From: Prosapia bicincta
Lineage: Eukaryota > Arthropoda > Insecta > Hemiptera > Cercopidae
Assembly (NCBI GenBank): GCA_036971475.1
Contig: JBAIZL010000008.1
Span: 10,741,895 to 10,805,894, forward strand
Direction: 5' to 3'
DNA length: 64,000 bases
Below, piece by piece: positions 28,701 to 43,880 of this stretch; position 1 is the first letter of the stretch; each line of letters opens with the position of its first letter. The position numbers were made by a program, and so were the translations under genes. Below the pieces are notes generated by a model. That model worked only from the letters and a program-made list of their open reading frames with translations. It was not told the origin of the DNA and made no database searches.

Positions 28701-31700
28701 TGCATGAATTATAGTTCATGGATTTTGCGATTTCTACAAAAAATGGATTTCTCATTTAAAAAGGCATAATAAACGCAGAATCGACCATAGATTCGCATTG
28801 TGCACTTAGAATTGATCTATAATAAGTATTATAGGAACTATCGCAATTGTCATATATTTGCTCTAAAAAAAATGCATGAATTATAGTTCATGGATTTTGC
28901 GATTTCTACAAAAAATGGATTTCTCATTTAAAAGGCATAATAAACGCAGAATCGACCATAGATTCGCATTGTGCACTTAGAAATGATCTATAATAAGTAT
29001 TATAGGAGCTATCGCAATTGTCATATATTTGCTCTAAAAAAAATGCATGAATTATAGTTCATGGATTTTGCGATTCCTACAAAAAATGGATTTCTCATTT
29101 AAAAGGCATAATAAACGCAGAATCGACCATAGATTCGCATTGTGCACTTAGAAATGATCTATAATAAGTATTATAGGAGCTATCGCAATTGTCATATATT
29201 TGCTCTAAAAAAAATGCATGAATTATAGTTCATGGATTTTGCGATTTCTAAAAAAAATGGATTTCTCATTTAAAATGCATAATAAACGCAGAATCGACCA
29301 TAGATTCGCATTGTGCACTTAGAATTGATCTATAATAAGTATTATAGGAGCTATCGCAATTGTCATATATTTGCTCTAAAAAAAATGCATGAATTATAGT
29401 TCATGGATTTTGCGATTTCTAAAAAAAATGGATTTCTCATTTAAAATGCATAATAAACGCAGAATCGACCATAGATTCGCATTGTGCACTTAGAATTGAT
29501 CTATAATAAGTATTATAGGAGCTATCGCAATTGTCATATATTTGCTCTAAAAAAAATGCATGAATTATAGTTCATGGATTTTGCGATTTCTACAAAAAAT
29601 GGATTTCTCATTTAAAAGGCATAATAAACGCAGAATCGACCATAGATTCGCATTGTGCACTTAGAAATGATATATAATAAGTATTATAGGAGCTATCGCA
29701 ATTGTCATATATTTGCTCTAAAAAAAATGCATGAATTATAGTTCATGGATTTTGCGATTTCTACAAAAAATGGATTTCTCATTTAAAAAGGCATAATAAA
29801 CGCAGAATCGACCATAGATTCGCATTGTGCACTTAGAATTGATCTATAATAAGTATTATAGGAACTATCGCAATTGTCATATATTTGCTCTAAAAAAAAT
29901 GCATGAATTATAGTTCATGGATTTTGCGATTTCTACAAAAAATGGATTTCTCATTTAAAAGGCATAATAAACGCAGAATCGACCATAGATTCGCATTGTG
30001 CACTTAGAAATGATCTATAATAAGTATTATAGGAGCTATCGCAATTGTCATATATTTGCTCTAAAAAAAATGCATGAATTATAGTTCATGGATTTTGCGA
30101 TTTCTACAAAAAATGGATTTCTCATTTAAAAGGCATAATAAACGCAGAATCGACCATAGATTCGCATTGTGCACTTAGAAATGATATATAATAAGTATTA
30201 TAGGAGCTATCGCAATTGTCATATATTTGCTCTAAAAAAAATGCATGAATTATAGTTCATGGATTTTGCGATTTCTACAAAAAATGGATTTCTCATTTAA
30301 AAGGCATAATAAACGCAGAATCGACCATAGATTCGCATTGTGCACTTAGAATTGATCTATAATAAGTATTATAGGAGCTATCGCAATTGTCATATATTTG
30401 CTCTAAAAAAAATGCATGAATTATAGTTCATGGATTTTGCGATTTCTACAAAAAATGGATTTCTCATTTAAAAGGCATAATAAACGCAGAATCGACCATA
30501 GATTCGCATTGTGCACTTAGAATTGATCTATAATAAGTATTATAGGAGCTATCGTAATTACCATCAAATTGCTCCAAAAAAAATACATGAATTATAGTTC
30601 ATGGATTTTGCGATTTCTACAAAAAATGGATTTCTCATTTAAAAGGCATAATAAACGCAGAATCGACCATAGATTCGCATTGTGCACTTAGAATTGATTT
30701 ATAATAAGTATTATAGGAGCTATCGCAATTGTCATATATTTGCTCTAAAAAAAATGCATGAATTATAGTTCATGGATTTTTGCGATTTCTACAAAAAATG
30801 GATTTCTCATTTAAAAGGCATAATAAACGCAGAATCGACCATAGATTCGCATTGTGCACTTAGAAATGATATATAATAAGTATTATAGGAGCTATCGCAA
30901 TTGTCATATATTTGCTCTAAAAAAAATGCATGAATTATAGTTCATGGATTTTGCGATTTCTACAAAAAATGGATTTCTCATTTAAAAAGGCATAATAAAC
31001 GCAGAATCGACCATAGATTCGCATTGTGCACTTAGAATTGATCTATAATAAGTATTATAGGAACTATCGCAATTGTCATATATTTGCTCTAAAAAAAATG
31101 CATGAATTATAGTTCATGGATTTTGCGATTTCTACAAAAAATGGATTTCTCATTTAAAAAGCATAATAAACGCAGAATCGACCATAGATTCGCATTGTGC
31201 ACTTAGAAATGATCTATAATAAGTATTATAGGAGCTATCGCAATTGTCATATATTTGCTCTAAAAAAAATGCATGAATTATAGTTCATGGATTTTGCGAT
31301 TTCTACAAAAAATGGATTTCTCATTTAAAAGGCATAATAAACGCAGAATCGACCATAGATTCGCATTGTGCACTTAGAATTGATCTATAATAAGTATTAT
31401 AGGAGCTATCGCAATTGTCATATATTTGCTCTAAAAAAAATGCATGAATTATAGTTCATGGATTTTGCGATTTCTACAAAAAATGGATTTCTCATTTAAA
31501 AGGCATAATAAACGCAGAATCGACCATAGATTCGCATTGTGCACTTAGAATTGATCTATAATAAGTATTATAGGAGCTATCGTAATTACCATCAAATTGC
31601 TCCAAAAAAAATACATGAATTATAGTTCATGGATTTTGCGATTTCTACAAAAAATGGATTTCTCATTTAAAAGGCATAATAAACGCAGAATCGACCATAG

Positions 31701-34148
31701 ATTCGCATTGTGCACTTAGAATTGATCTATAATAAGTATTATAGGAGCTATCGCAATTGTCATATATTTGCTCTAAAAAAAATGCATGAATTATAGTTCA
31801 TGGATTTTTGCGATTTCTACAAAAAATGGATTTCTCATTTAAAAGGCATAATAAACACAGAATCGACCATAGATTCGCATTGTGCACTTAGAATTGATCT
31901 ATAATAAGTATTATAGGAGCTATCGCAATTGTCATATATTTGCTCTAAAAAAAATGCATGAATTATAGTTCATGGATTTTGCGATTTCTACAAAAAATGG
32001 ATTTCACATTTAAAAGGCATAATAAACGCAGAATCGACCATAGATTCGCATTGTGCACTTAGAAATGATCTATAATAAGTATTATAGGAGCTATCGCAAT
32101 TGTCATATATTTGCTCTAAAAAAAATGCATGAATTATAGTTCATGGATTTTGCGATTTCTACAAAAAATGGATTTCTCATTTAAAAGGCATAATAAACGC
32201 TGAATCGACCATAGATTCGCATTGTGCACTTAGAATTGATCTATAATAAGTATTATAGGAGCTATCGCAATTGTCATATATTTGCTCTTAAAAAAATGCA
32301 TGAATTATAGTTCATGGATTTTGCGATTTCTACAAAAAATGGATTTCTCATTTAAAAGGCATAATAAACGCAGAATCGACCATAGATTCGCATTGTGCAC
32401 TTAGAAATGATATATAATAAGTATTATAGGAGCTATCGCAATTGTCATATATTTGCTCTAAAAAAAATGCATGAATTATAGTTCATGGATTTTGCGATTT
32501 CTACAAAAAATGGATTTCTCATTTAAAAGGCATAATAAACGCAGAATCGACCATAGATTCGCATTGTGCACTTAGAATTGATCTATAATAAGTATTATAA
32601 GAACTATCGCAATTGTCATATATTTGCTCTAAAAAAAATGCATGAATTATAGTTCATGGATTTTGCGATTTCTACAAAAAATGGATTTCTCATTTAAAAG
32701 GCATAATAAACGCAGAATCGACCATAGATTCGCATTGTGCACTTAGAAATGACCTATAATAAGTATTATAGGAGCTATCGCAATTGTCATATATTTGCTC
32801 TAAAAAAAATGCATGAATTATAGTTCATGGATTTTGCGATTTCTACAAAAAATGGATTTCTCATTTAAAAGGCATAATAAACGCAGAATCGACCATAGAT
32901 TCGCATTGTGCACTTAGAAATGATATATAATAAGTATTATAGGAGCTATCGCAATTGTCATATATTTGCTCTAAAAAAAATGCATGAATTATAGTTCATG
33001 GATTTTGCGATTTCTACAAAAAATGGATTTCTCATTTAAAAGGCATAATAAACGCAGAATCGACCATAGATTCGCATTGTGCACTTAGAATTGATCTATA
33101 ATAAGTATTATAGGAGCTATCGCAATTGTCATATATTTGCTCTAAAAAAAATGCATGAATTATAGTTCATGGATTTTGCGATTTCTACAAAAAATGGATT
33201 TCTCATTTAAAAGGCATAATAAACGCGGAATCGACCATAGATTCGCATTGTGCACTTAGAATTGATTTATAATAAGTATTATAGGAGCTATCGCAATTGT
33301 CATATATTTGCTCTAAAAAAAATGCATGAATTATAGTTCATGGATTTTTGCGATTTCTACAAAAAATGGATTTCTCATTTAAAAGGCATAATAAACACAG
33401 AATCGACCATAGATTCGCATTGTGCACTTAGAATTGATCTATAATAAGTATTATAGGAACTATCGCAATTGTCATATATTTGCTCTAAAAAAAATGCATG
33501 AATTATAGTTCATGGATTTTGCGATTTCTACAAAAAATGGATTTCTCATTTAAAAGGCATAATAAACGCAGAATCGACCATAGATTCGCATTGTGCACTT
33601 AGAAATGATCTATAATAAGTATTATAGGAGCTATCGCAATTGTCATATATTTGCTCTAAAAAAAATGCATGAATTATAGTTCATGGATTTTGCGATTTCT
33701 ACAAAAAATGGATTTCTCATTTAAAAGGCATAATAAACGCAGAATCGACCATAGATTCGCATTGTGCACTTAGAAATGATATATAATAAGTATTATAGGA
33801 GCTATCGCAATTGTCATATATTTGCTCTAAAAAAAATGCATGAATTATAGTTCATGGATTTTGCGATTTCTACAAAAAATGGATTTCTCATTTAAAAGGC
33901 ATAATAAACGCAGAATCGACCATAGATTCGCATTGTGCACTTAGAATTGATCTATAATAAGTATTATAGGAGCTATCGCAATTGTCATATATTTGCTCTA
34001 AAAAAAATGCATGAATTATAGTTCATGGATTTTGCGATTTCTACAAAAAATGGATTTCTCATTTAAAAGGCATAATAAACGCAGAATCGACCATAGATTC
34101 GCATTGTGCACTTAGAATTGATCTATAATAAGTATTATAGGAGCTATC

Positions 34149-35347
34149 GTAATTACCATCAAATTGCTCCAAAAAAAATACATGAATTATAGTTCATGGA
34201 TTTTGCGATTTCTACAAAAAATGGATTTCTCATTTAAAAGGCATAATAAACGCAGAATCGACCATAGATTCGCATTGTGCACTTAGAATTGATTTATAAT
34301 AAGTATTATAGGAGCTATCGCAATTGTCATATATTTGCTCTAAAAAAAATGCATGAATTATAGTTCATGGATTTTTGCGATTTCTACAAAAAATGGATTT
34401 CTCATTTAAAAGGCATAATAAACGCAGAATCGACCATAGATTCGCATTGTGCACTTAGAAATGATATATAATAAGTATTATAGGAGCTATCGCAATTGTC
34501 ATATATTTGCTCTAAAAAAAATGCATGAATTATAGTTCATGGATTTTGCGATTTCTACAAAAAATGGATTTCTCATTTAAAAAGGCATAATAAACGCAGA
34601 ATCGACCATAGATTCGCATTGTGCACTTAGAATTGATCTATAATAAGTATTATAGGAACTATCGCAATTGTCATATATTTGCTCTAAAAAAAATGCATGA
34701 ATTATAGTTCATGGATTTTGCGATTTCTACAAAAAATGGATTTCTCATTTAAAAAGCATAATAAACGCAGAATCGACCATAGATTCGCATTGTGCACTTA
34801 GAAATGATCTATAATAAGTATTATAGGAGCTATCGCAATTGTCATATATTTGCTCTAAAAAAAATGCATGAATTATAGTTCATGGATTTTGCGATTTCTA
34901 CAAAAAATGGATTTCTCATTTAAAAGGCATAATAAACGCAGAATCGACCATAGATTCGCATTGTGCACTTAGAAATGATATATAATAAGTATTATAGGAG
35001 CTATCGCAATTGTCATATATTTGCTCTAAAAAAAATGCATGAATTATAGTTCATGGATTTTGCGATTTCTACAAAAAATGGATTTCTCATTTAAAAGGCA
35101 TAATAAACGCAGAATCGACCATAGATTCGCATTGTGCACTTAGAATTGATCTATAATAAGTATTATAGGAGCTATCGCAATTGTCATATATTTGCTCTAA
35201 AAAAAATGCATGAATTATAGTTCATGGATTTTGCGATTTCTACAAAAAATGGATTTCTCATTTAAAAGGCATAATAAACGCAGAATCGACCATAGATTCG
35301 CATTGTGCACTTAGAATTGATCTATAATAAGTATTATAGGAGCTATC
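34149..35347 (+). repeat. 7-monomer higher-order repeat unit, copy B
   Basis: This block is bounded by CGTAATTACC markers at 34,149 and 35,348 (1,199 bp). It repeats the variant order of the unit at 24,565, including the extra T in GGATTTTTGCG, the extra A in TTTAAAAAGGCAT, GGAACTATCG and AAAAAGCATAAT. Matching single-base indels make independent origin very unlikely. The two copies are about 9.6 kb apart with other unit types between, so the array is a patchwork of recombined blocks rather than one uniform higher-order repeat. Confidence 0.85.
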
Positions 35348-36050
35348 GTAATTACCATCAAATTGCTCCAAAAAAAATACATGAATTATAGTTCATGGAT
35401 TTTGCGATTTCTACAAAAAATGGATTTCTCATTTAAAAGGCATAATAAACGCAGAATCGACCATAGATTCGCATTGTGCACTTAGAATTGATTTATAATA
35501 AGTATTATAGGAGCTATCGCAATTGTCATATATTTGCTCTAAAAAAAATGCATGAATTATAGTTCATGGATTTTTGCGATTTCTACAAAAAATGGATTTC
35601 TCATTTAAAAGGCATAATAAACACAGAATCGACCATAGATTCGCATTGTGCACTTAGAATTGATCTATAATAAGTATTATAGGAGCTATCGCAATTGTCA
35701 TATATTTGCTCTAAAAAAAATGCATGAATTATAGTTCATGGATTTTGCGATTTCTACAAAAAATGGATTTCTCATTTAAAAGGCATAATAAACGCAGAAT
35801 CGACCATAGATTCGCATTGTGCACTTAGAAATGATCTATAATAAGTATTATAGGAGCTATCGCAATTGTCATATATTTGCTCTAAAAAAAATGCATGAAT
35901 TATAGTTCATGGATTTTGCGATTTCTACAAAAAATGGATTTCTCATTTAAAAGGCATAATAAACGCTGAATCGACCATAGATTCGCATTGTGCACTTAGA
36001 ATTGATCTATAATAAGTATTATAGGAGCTATCGCAATTGTCATATATTTG

Positions 36051-39000
36051 CTCTTAAAAAAATGCATGAATTATAGTTCATGGATTTTGCGATTTCTACA
36101 AAAAATGGATTTCTCATTTAAAAGGCATAATAAACGCAGAATCGACCATAGATTCGCATTGTGCACTTAGAAATGATATATAATAAGTATTATAGGAGCT
36201 ATCGCAATTGTCATATATTTGCTCTAAAAAAAATGCATGAATTATAGTTCATGGATTTTGCGATTTCTACAAAAAATGGATTTCTCATTTAAAAGGCATA
36301 ATAAACGCAGAATCGACCATAGATTCGCATTGTGCACTTAGAATTGATCTATAATAAGTATTATAAGAACTATCGCAATTGTCATATATTTGCTCTAAAA
36401 AAAATGCATGAATTATAGTTCATGGATTTTGCGATTTCTACAAAAAATGGATTTCTCATTTAAAAGGCATAATAAACGCAGAATCGACCATAGATTCGCA
36501 TTGTGCACTTAGAAATGACCTATAATAAGTATTATAGGAGCTATCGCAATTGTCATATATTTGCTCTAAAAAAAATGCATGAATTATAGTTCATGGATTT
36601 TGCGATTTCTACAAAAAATGGATTTCTCATTTAAAAGGCATAATAAACGCAGAATCGACCATAGATTCGCATTGTGCACTTAGAAATGATATATAATAAG
36701 TATTATAGGAGCTATCGCAATTGTCATATATTTGCTCTAAAAAAAATGCATGAATTATAGTTCATGGATTTTGCGATTTCTACAAAAAATGGATTTCTCA
36801 TTTAAAAGGCATAATAAACGCAGAATCGACCATAGATTCGCATTGTGCACTTAGAATTGATCTATAATAAGTATTATAGGAGCTATCGCAATTGTCATAT
36901 ATTTGCTCTAAAAAAAATGCATGAATTATAGTTCATGGATTTTGCGATTTCTACAAAAAATGGATTTCTCATTTAAAAGGCATAATAAACGCGGAATCGA
37001 CCATAGATTCGCATTGTGCACTTAGAATTGATTTATAATAAGTATTATAGGAGCTATCGCAATTGTCATATATTTGCTCTAAAAAAAATGCATGAATTAT
37101 AGTTCATGGATTTTTGGGATTTCTACAAAAAATGGATTTCTCATTTAAAAGGCATAATAAACACAGAATCGACCATAGATTCGCATTGTGCACTTAGAAT
37201 TGATCTATAATAAGTATTATAGGAGCTATCGCAATTGTCATATATTTGCTCTAAAAAAAATGCATGAATTATAGTTCATGGATTTTGCGATTTCTACAAA
37301 AAATGGATTTCTCATTTAAAAGGCATAATAAACGCAGAATCGACCATAGATTCGCATTGTGCACTTAGAAATGATCTATAATAAGTATTATAGGAGCTAT
37401 CGCAATTGTCATATATTTGCTCTAAAAAAAATGCATGAATTATAGTTCATGGATTTTGCGATTTCTACAAAAAATGGATTTCTCATTTAAAAGGCATAAT
37501 AAACGCTGAATCGACCATAGATTCGCATTGTGCACTTAGAATTGATCTATAATAAGTATTATAGGAGCTATCGCAATTGTCATATATTTGCTCTTAAAAA
37601 AATGCATGAATTATAGTTCATGGATTTTGCGATTTCTACAAAAAATGGATTTCTCATTTAAAAGGCATAATAAACGCAGAATCGACCATAGATTCGCATT
37701 GTGCACTTAGAAATGATATATAATAAGTATTATAGGAGCTATCGCAATTGTCATATATTTGCTCTAAAAAAAATGCATGAATTATAGTTCATGGATTTTG
37801 CGATTTCTACAAAAAATGGATTTCTCATTTAAAAGGCATAATAAACGCAGAATCGACCATAGATTCGCATTGTGCACTTAGAATTGATCTATAATAAGTA
37901 TTATAAGAACTATCGCAATTGTCATATATTTGCTCTAAAAAAAATGCATGAATTATAGTTCATGGATTTTGCGATTTCTACAAAAAATGGATTTCTCATT
38001 TAAAAGGCATAATAAACGCAGAATCGACCATAGATTCGCATTGTGCACTTAGAAATGATATATAATAAGTATTATAGGAGCTATCGCAATTGTCATATAT
38101 TTGCTCTAAAAAAAATGCATGAATTATAGTTCATGGATTTTGCGATTTCTACAAAAAATGGATTTCTCATTTAAAAGGCATAATAAACGCAGAATCGACC
38201 ATAGATTCGCATTGTGCACTTAGAATTGATCTATAATAAGTATTATAGGAGCTATCGCAATTGTCATATATTTGCTCTAAAAAAAATGCATGAATTATAG
38301 TTCATGGATTTTGCGATTTCTACAAAAAATGGATTTCTCATTTAAAAGGCATAATAAACGCAGAATCGACCATAGATTCGCATTGTGCACTTAGAATTGA
38401 TCTATAATAAGTATTATAGGAGCTATCGTAATTACCATCAAATTGCTCCAAAAAAAATACATGAATTATAGTTCATGGATTTTGCGATTTCTACAAAAAA
38501 TGGATTTCTCATTTAAAAGGCATAATAAACGCAGAATCGACCATAGATTCGCATTGTGCACTTAGAATTGATTTATAATAAGTATTATAGGAGCTATCGC
38601 AATTGTCATATATTTGCTCTAAAAAAAATGCATGAATTATAGTTCATGGATTTTTGCGATTTCTACAAAAAATGGATTTCTCATTTAAAAGGCATAATAA
38701 ACACAGAATCGACCATAGATTCGCATTGTGCACTTAGAATTGATCTATAATAAGTATTATAGGAGCTATCGCAATTGTCATATATTTGCTCTAAAAAAAA
38801 TGCATGAATTATAGTTCATGGATTTTGCGATTTCTACAAAAAATGGATTTCTCATTTAAAAGGCATAATAAACGCAGAATCGACCATAGATTCGCATTGT
38901 GCACTTAGAAATGATCTATAATAAGTATTATAGGAGCTATCGCAATTGTCATATATTTGCTCTAAAAAAAATGCATGAATTATAGTTCATGGATTTTGCG

Positions 39001-39130
39001 ATTTCTACAAAAAATGGATTTCTCATTTAAAAGGCATAATAAACGCTGAATCGACCATAGATTCGCATTGTGCACTTAGAATTGATCTATAATAAGTATT
39101 ATAGGAGCTATCGCAATTGTCATATATTTG
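36051..39130 (+). repeat. two consecutive 9-monomer higher-order units of 1,540 bp
   Basis: The rare string CTCTTAAAAAAATG occurs at 36,051, 37,591 and 39,131, two intervals of exactly 1,540 bp. An older copy of the same string is at 32,285. Both intervals contain GATATATAAT, ATAAGAACTATCG, AACACAG after a GGATTTTTG unit, GAAATGATC and AACGCTGAATC in order. They are not identical. The first has a GAAATGACC monomer and an AACGCGGAATC/GATTTATAAT monomer with TTTTTGGGATT. The second lacks GAAATGACC and instead has a CGTAATTACC marker monomer. Equal length with different content points to unequal exchange or conversion between related blocks. Confidence 0.85.
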
Positions 39131-42100
39131 CTCTTAAAAAAATGCATGAATTATAGTTCATGGATTTTGCGATTTCTACAAAAAATGGATTTCTCATTTA
39201 AAAGGCATAATAAACGCAGAATCGACCATAGATTCGCATTGTGCACTTAGAAATGATATATAATAAGTATTATAGGAGCTATCGCAATTGTCATATATTT
39301 GCTCTAAAAAAAATGCATGAATTATAGTTCATGGATTTTGCGATTTCTACAAAAAATGGATTTCTCATTTAAAAGGCATAATAAACGCAGAATCGACCAT
39401 AGATTCGCATTGTGCACTTAGAATTGATCTATAATAAGTATTATAAGAACTATCGCAATTGTCATATATTTGCTCTAAAAAAAATGCATGAATTATAGTT
39501 CATGGATTTTGCGATTTCTACAAAAAATGGATTTCTCATTTAAAAGGCATAATAAACGTAGAATCGACCATAGATTCGCATTGTGCACTTAGAAATGACC
39601 TATAATAAGTATTATAGGAGCTATCGCAATTGTCATATATTTGCTCTAAAAAAAATGCATGAATTATAGTTCATGGATTTTGCGATTTCTACAAAAAATG
39701 GATTTCTCATTTAAAAGGCATAATAAACGCAGAATCGACCATAGATTCGCATTGTGCACTTAGAAATGATATATAATAAGTATTATAGGAGCTATCGCAA
39801 TTGTCATATATTTGCTCTAAAAAAAATGCATGAATTATAGTTCATGGATTTTGCGATTTCTACAAAAAATGGATTTCTCATTTAAAAGGCATAATAAACG
39901 CAGAATCGACCATAGATTCGCATTGTGCACTTAGAAATGATATATAATAAGTATTATAGGAGCTATCGCAATTGTCATATATTTGCTCTAAAAAAAATGC
40001 ATGAATTATAGTTCATGGATTTTGCGATTTCTACAAAAAATGGATTTCTCATTTAAAAGGCATAACAAACGCAGAATCGACCATAGATTCGCATTGTGCA
40101 CTTAGAATTGATCTATAATAAGTATTATAGGAGCTATTGCAATTGTCATATATTTGCTCTAAAAAAAATGCATGAATTATAGTTCATGGATTTTGCGATT
40201 TCTACAAAAAATGGATTTCTCATTTAAAAGGCATAATAAACGCAGAATCGACCATAGATTCGCATTGTGCACTTAGAATTGATCTATAATAAGTATTATA
40301 GGAGCTATCGTAATTACCATCAAATTGCTCCAAAAAAAATACATGAATTATAGTTCATGGATTTTGCGATTTCTACAAAAAATGGATTTCTCATTTAAAA
40401 GGCATAATAAACGCAGAATCGACCATAGATTCGCATTGTGCACTTAGAATTGATTTATAATAAGTATTATAGGAGCTATCGCAATTGTCATATATTTGCT
40501 CTAAAAAAAATGCATGAATTATAGTTCATGGATTTTGCGATTTCTACAAAAAATGGATTTCTCATTTAAAAGGCATAATAAACGCAGAATCGACTATAGA
40601 TTGGCATTGTGCACTTAGAATTGATCTATAATAAGTATTATAGGAGCTATCGCAATTGTCATATATTTGCTCTAAAAAAAATGCATGAATTATAGTTCAT
40701 GGATTTTTGCGATTTCTACAAAAAATGGATTTCTCATTTAAAAGGCATAATAAACACAGAATCGACCATAGATTCGCATTGTGCACTTAGAATTGATCTA
40801 TAATAAGTATTATAGGAGCTATCGCAATTGTCATATATTTGCTCTAAAAAAAATGCATGAATTATAGTTCATGGATTTTGCGATTTCTACAAAAAATGGA
40901 TTTCTCATTTAAAAGGCATAATAAACGCAGAATCGACCATAGATTCGCATTGTGCACTTGGAATTGATCTATAATAAGTATTATAGGAGCTATCGCAATT
41001 GTCATATATTTGCTCTAAAAAAAATGCATGAATTATAGTTCATGGATTTTGCGATTTCTACGAAAAATGGATTTCTCATTTAAAAGGCATAATAAACACA
41101 GAATCGACCATAGATTCGCATTGTGCACTTAGAATTGATCTATATTAAGTATTATAAGAGCTATCGCAATTGTCATATATTTGCTCTAAAAAAATGCATG
41201 AATTATAGTTCATGGATTTTGCGATTTCTACAAAAAATGGATTTCTCATTTAAAAGGCATAATAAACGCAGAATCGACCATAGATTCGCATTGTGCACTT
41301 AGAATTGATCTATAATAAGTATTATAGGAGCTATCGCAATTGTCATATATTTGCTCTAAAAAAAATGCATGAATTATAGTTCATGGATTTTGCGATTTCT
41401 ACAAAAAATGGATTTCTCATTTAAAAGGCATAATAAACGCAGAATCGACCATAGATTCGCAATGTGCACTTAGAATTGATCTATAATAAGTATTATAGGA
41501 GCTATCGCAATTGTCATATATTTGCTCTAAAAAAAATGCATGAATTATAGTTCATGGATTTTGCGATTTCTACAAAAAATGGATTTCTCATTTAAAAGGC
41601 ATAATAAACGCAGAATCGACCATAGATTCGCATTGTGCACTTAGAATTGATCTATAATAAGTATTATAGGAGCTATCGCAATTGTCATATATTTGCTCTA
41701 AAAAAAATGCATGAATTATAGTTCATGGATTTTGCGATTACTACAAAAAATGGATTTCTCATTTAAAAGGCATAATAAACGCAGAATCGACCATAGATTC
41801 GCATTGTGCACTTAGAATTGATCTATAATAAGTATTATAGGAGCTATCGCAATTGTCATATATTTGCTCTAAAAAAAATGCATGAATTATAGTTCATGGA
41901 TTTTGCGATTCCTACAAAAAATGGATTTCTCATTTAAAAGGCATAATAAACGCAGAATCGACCATAGATTCGCATTGTGCACTTAGAAATGATCTATAAT
42001 AAGTATTATAGGAGCTATCGCAATTGTCATATATTTGCTCTAAAAAAAATGCATGAATTATAGTTCATGGATTTTGCGATTTCTACAAAAAATGGATTTC

Positions 42101-43880
42101 TCATTTAAAAGGCATAATAAACGCAGAATCGACCATAGATTCGCATTGTGCACTTAGAATTGATCTATAATAAGTATTATAGGAGCTATCGCAATTGTCA
42201 TATATTTGCTCTAAAAAAAATGCACGAATTATAGTTCATGGATTTTGCGATTACTACAAAAAATGGATTTCTCATTTAAAAGGCATAATAAACGCAGAAT
42301 CGACCATAGATTCGCATTGTGCACTTAGAATTGATCTATAATAAGTATTATAGGAGCTATCGCAATTGTCATATATTTGCTCTAAAAAAAATGCATGAAT
42401 TATAGTTCATGGATTTTGCGATTTCTACAAAAAATGGATTTCTCAATTAAAAGGCATAATAAACGCAGAATCGACCATAGATTCGCATTGTGCACTTAGA
42501 AATGATCTATAATAAGTATTATAGGAGCTATCGCAATTGTCATATATTTGCTCGAAAAAAAATGCATGAATTATAGTTCATGGATTTTGCGATTTCTACA
42601 AAAAATGGATGTCTCATTTTAAAAGCTTAAATAACGCAGAATCGACAATAGATTCGCATTGTGCACTTAGAATTGATCTATAATAAGTATTATAGGAGCT
42701 ATCGCAATTGTCATATATTTGCTCTAAAAAAAATGCATGAATTATAGTTCATGGATTTTGCGATTTCTACAAAAAATTGATTTCTCATTTAAAAGGCATA
42801 ATAAACGCAGAATCGACCATAGATTCGCATTGTGCACTTAGAATTGATCTACAATAACTATTATAGGAGCTATCGCAATTGTCATATATTTGCTATAAAA
42901 AAAATGCATGAATTATAGTTCATGGATTTTGCGATTTCTACAAAAAATGGATTTCTCATTTAAAAGGCATAATAAACGCAGAATCGACCATAGATTCGCA
43001 TTGTGCACTTAGAATTGATCTATAATAAGTATTATAGGAGTTATCGCAATTGTCATATATTTGCTCTAAAAAAAATGCATGAATTATAGTTCATGGATTT
43101 TGCGATTTCTACAAAAAATGGATTTCTCATTTAAAAGGCATAATAAACGCAGAATCGACCATAGATTCGCATTGTGCACTTAGAATTGATCTATAATAAG
43201 TATTATAGGAGCTATCGCAATTGTCATATATTTGCTCTAAAAAAAATGCATGAATTATAGTTCATGGATTTTGCGATTTCTACAAAAAATGGATTTCTCA
43301 TTTAAAAGGCATAATAAACGCAGAATCGACCATAGATTCGCATTGTGCACTTAGAATAGATCTATAATAAGTATTATAGGAGCTATCGCAATTGTCATAT
43401 ATTTGCTCTAAAAAAAATGCATGAATTATAGTTCATGGATTTTGCGATTTATACAAAAAATTGATTTCTCATTTAAAAGGCATAATAAACGCAGAATCGA
43501 CCATAGATTCGCATTGTGCACTTAGAATTGATCTACAATAACTATTATAGGAGCTATCGCAATTGTCATATATTTGCTCTAAAAAAAATGCATGAATTAT
43601 AGTTCATGGATTTTGTGATTTCTACAAAAAATGGATTTCTCATTTAAAAGGCATAATAAACGCAGAATCGACCATAGATTCGCATTGTGCACTTAGAATT
43701 GATCTATAATAAGTATTATAGGAGTTATCGCAATTGTCATATATTTGCTCTAAAAAAAATGCATGAATTATAGTTCATGGATTTTGCGATTTCTACAAAA
43801 AATGGATTTCTCATTTAAAAGGCATAATAAACGCAGAATCGACCATAGATTCGCATTGTGCACTTAGAATTGATCTATAA

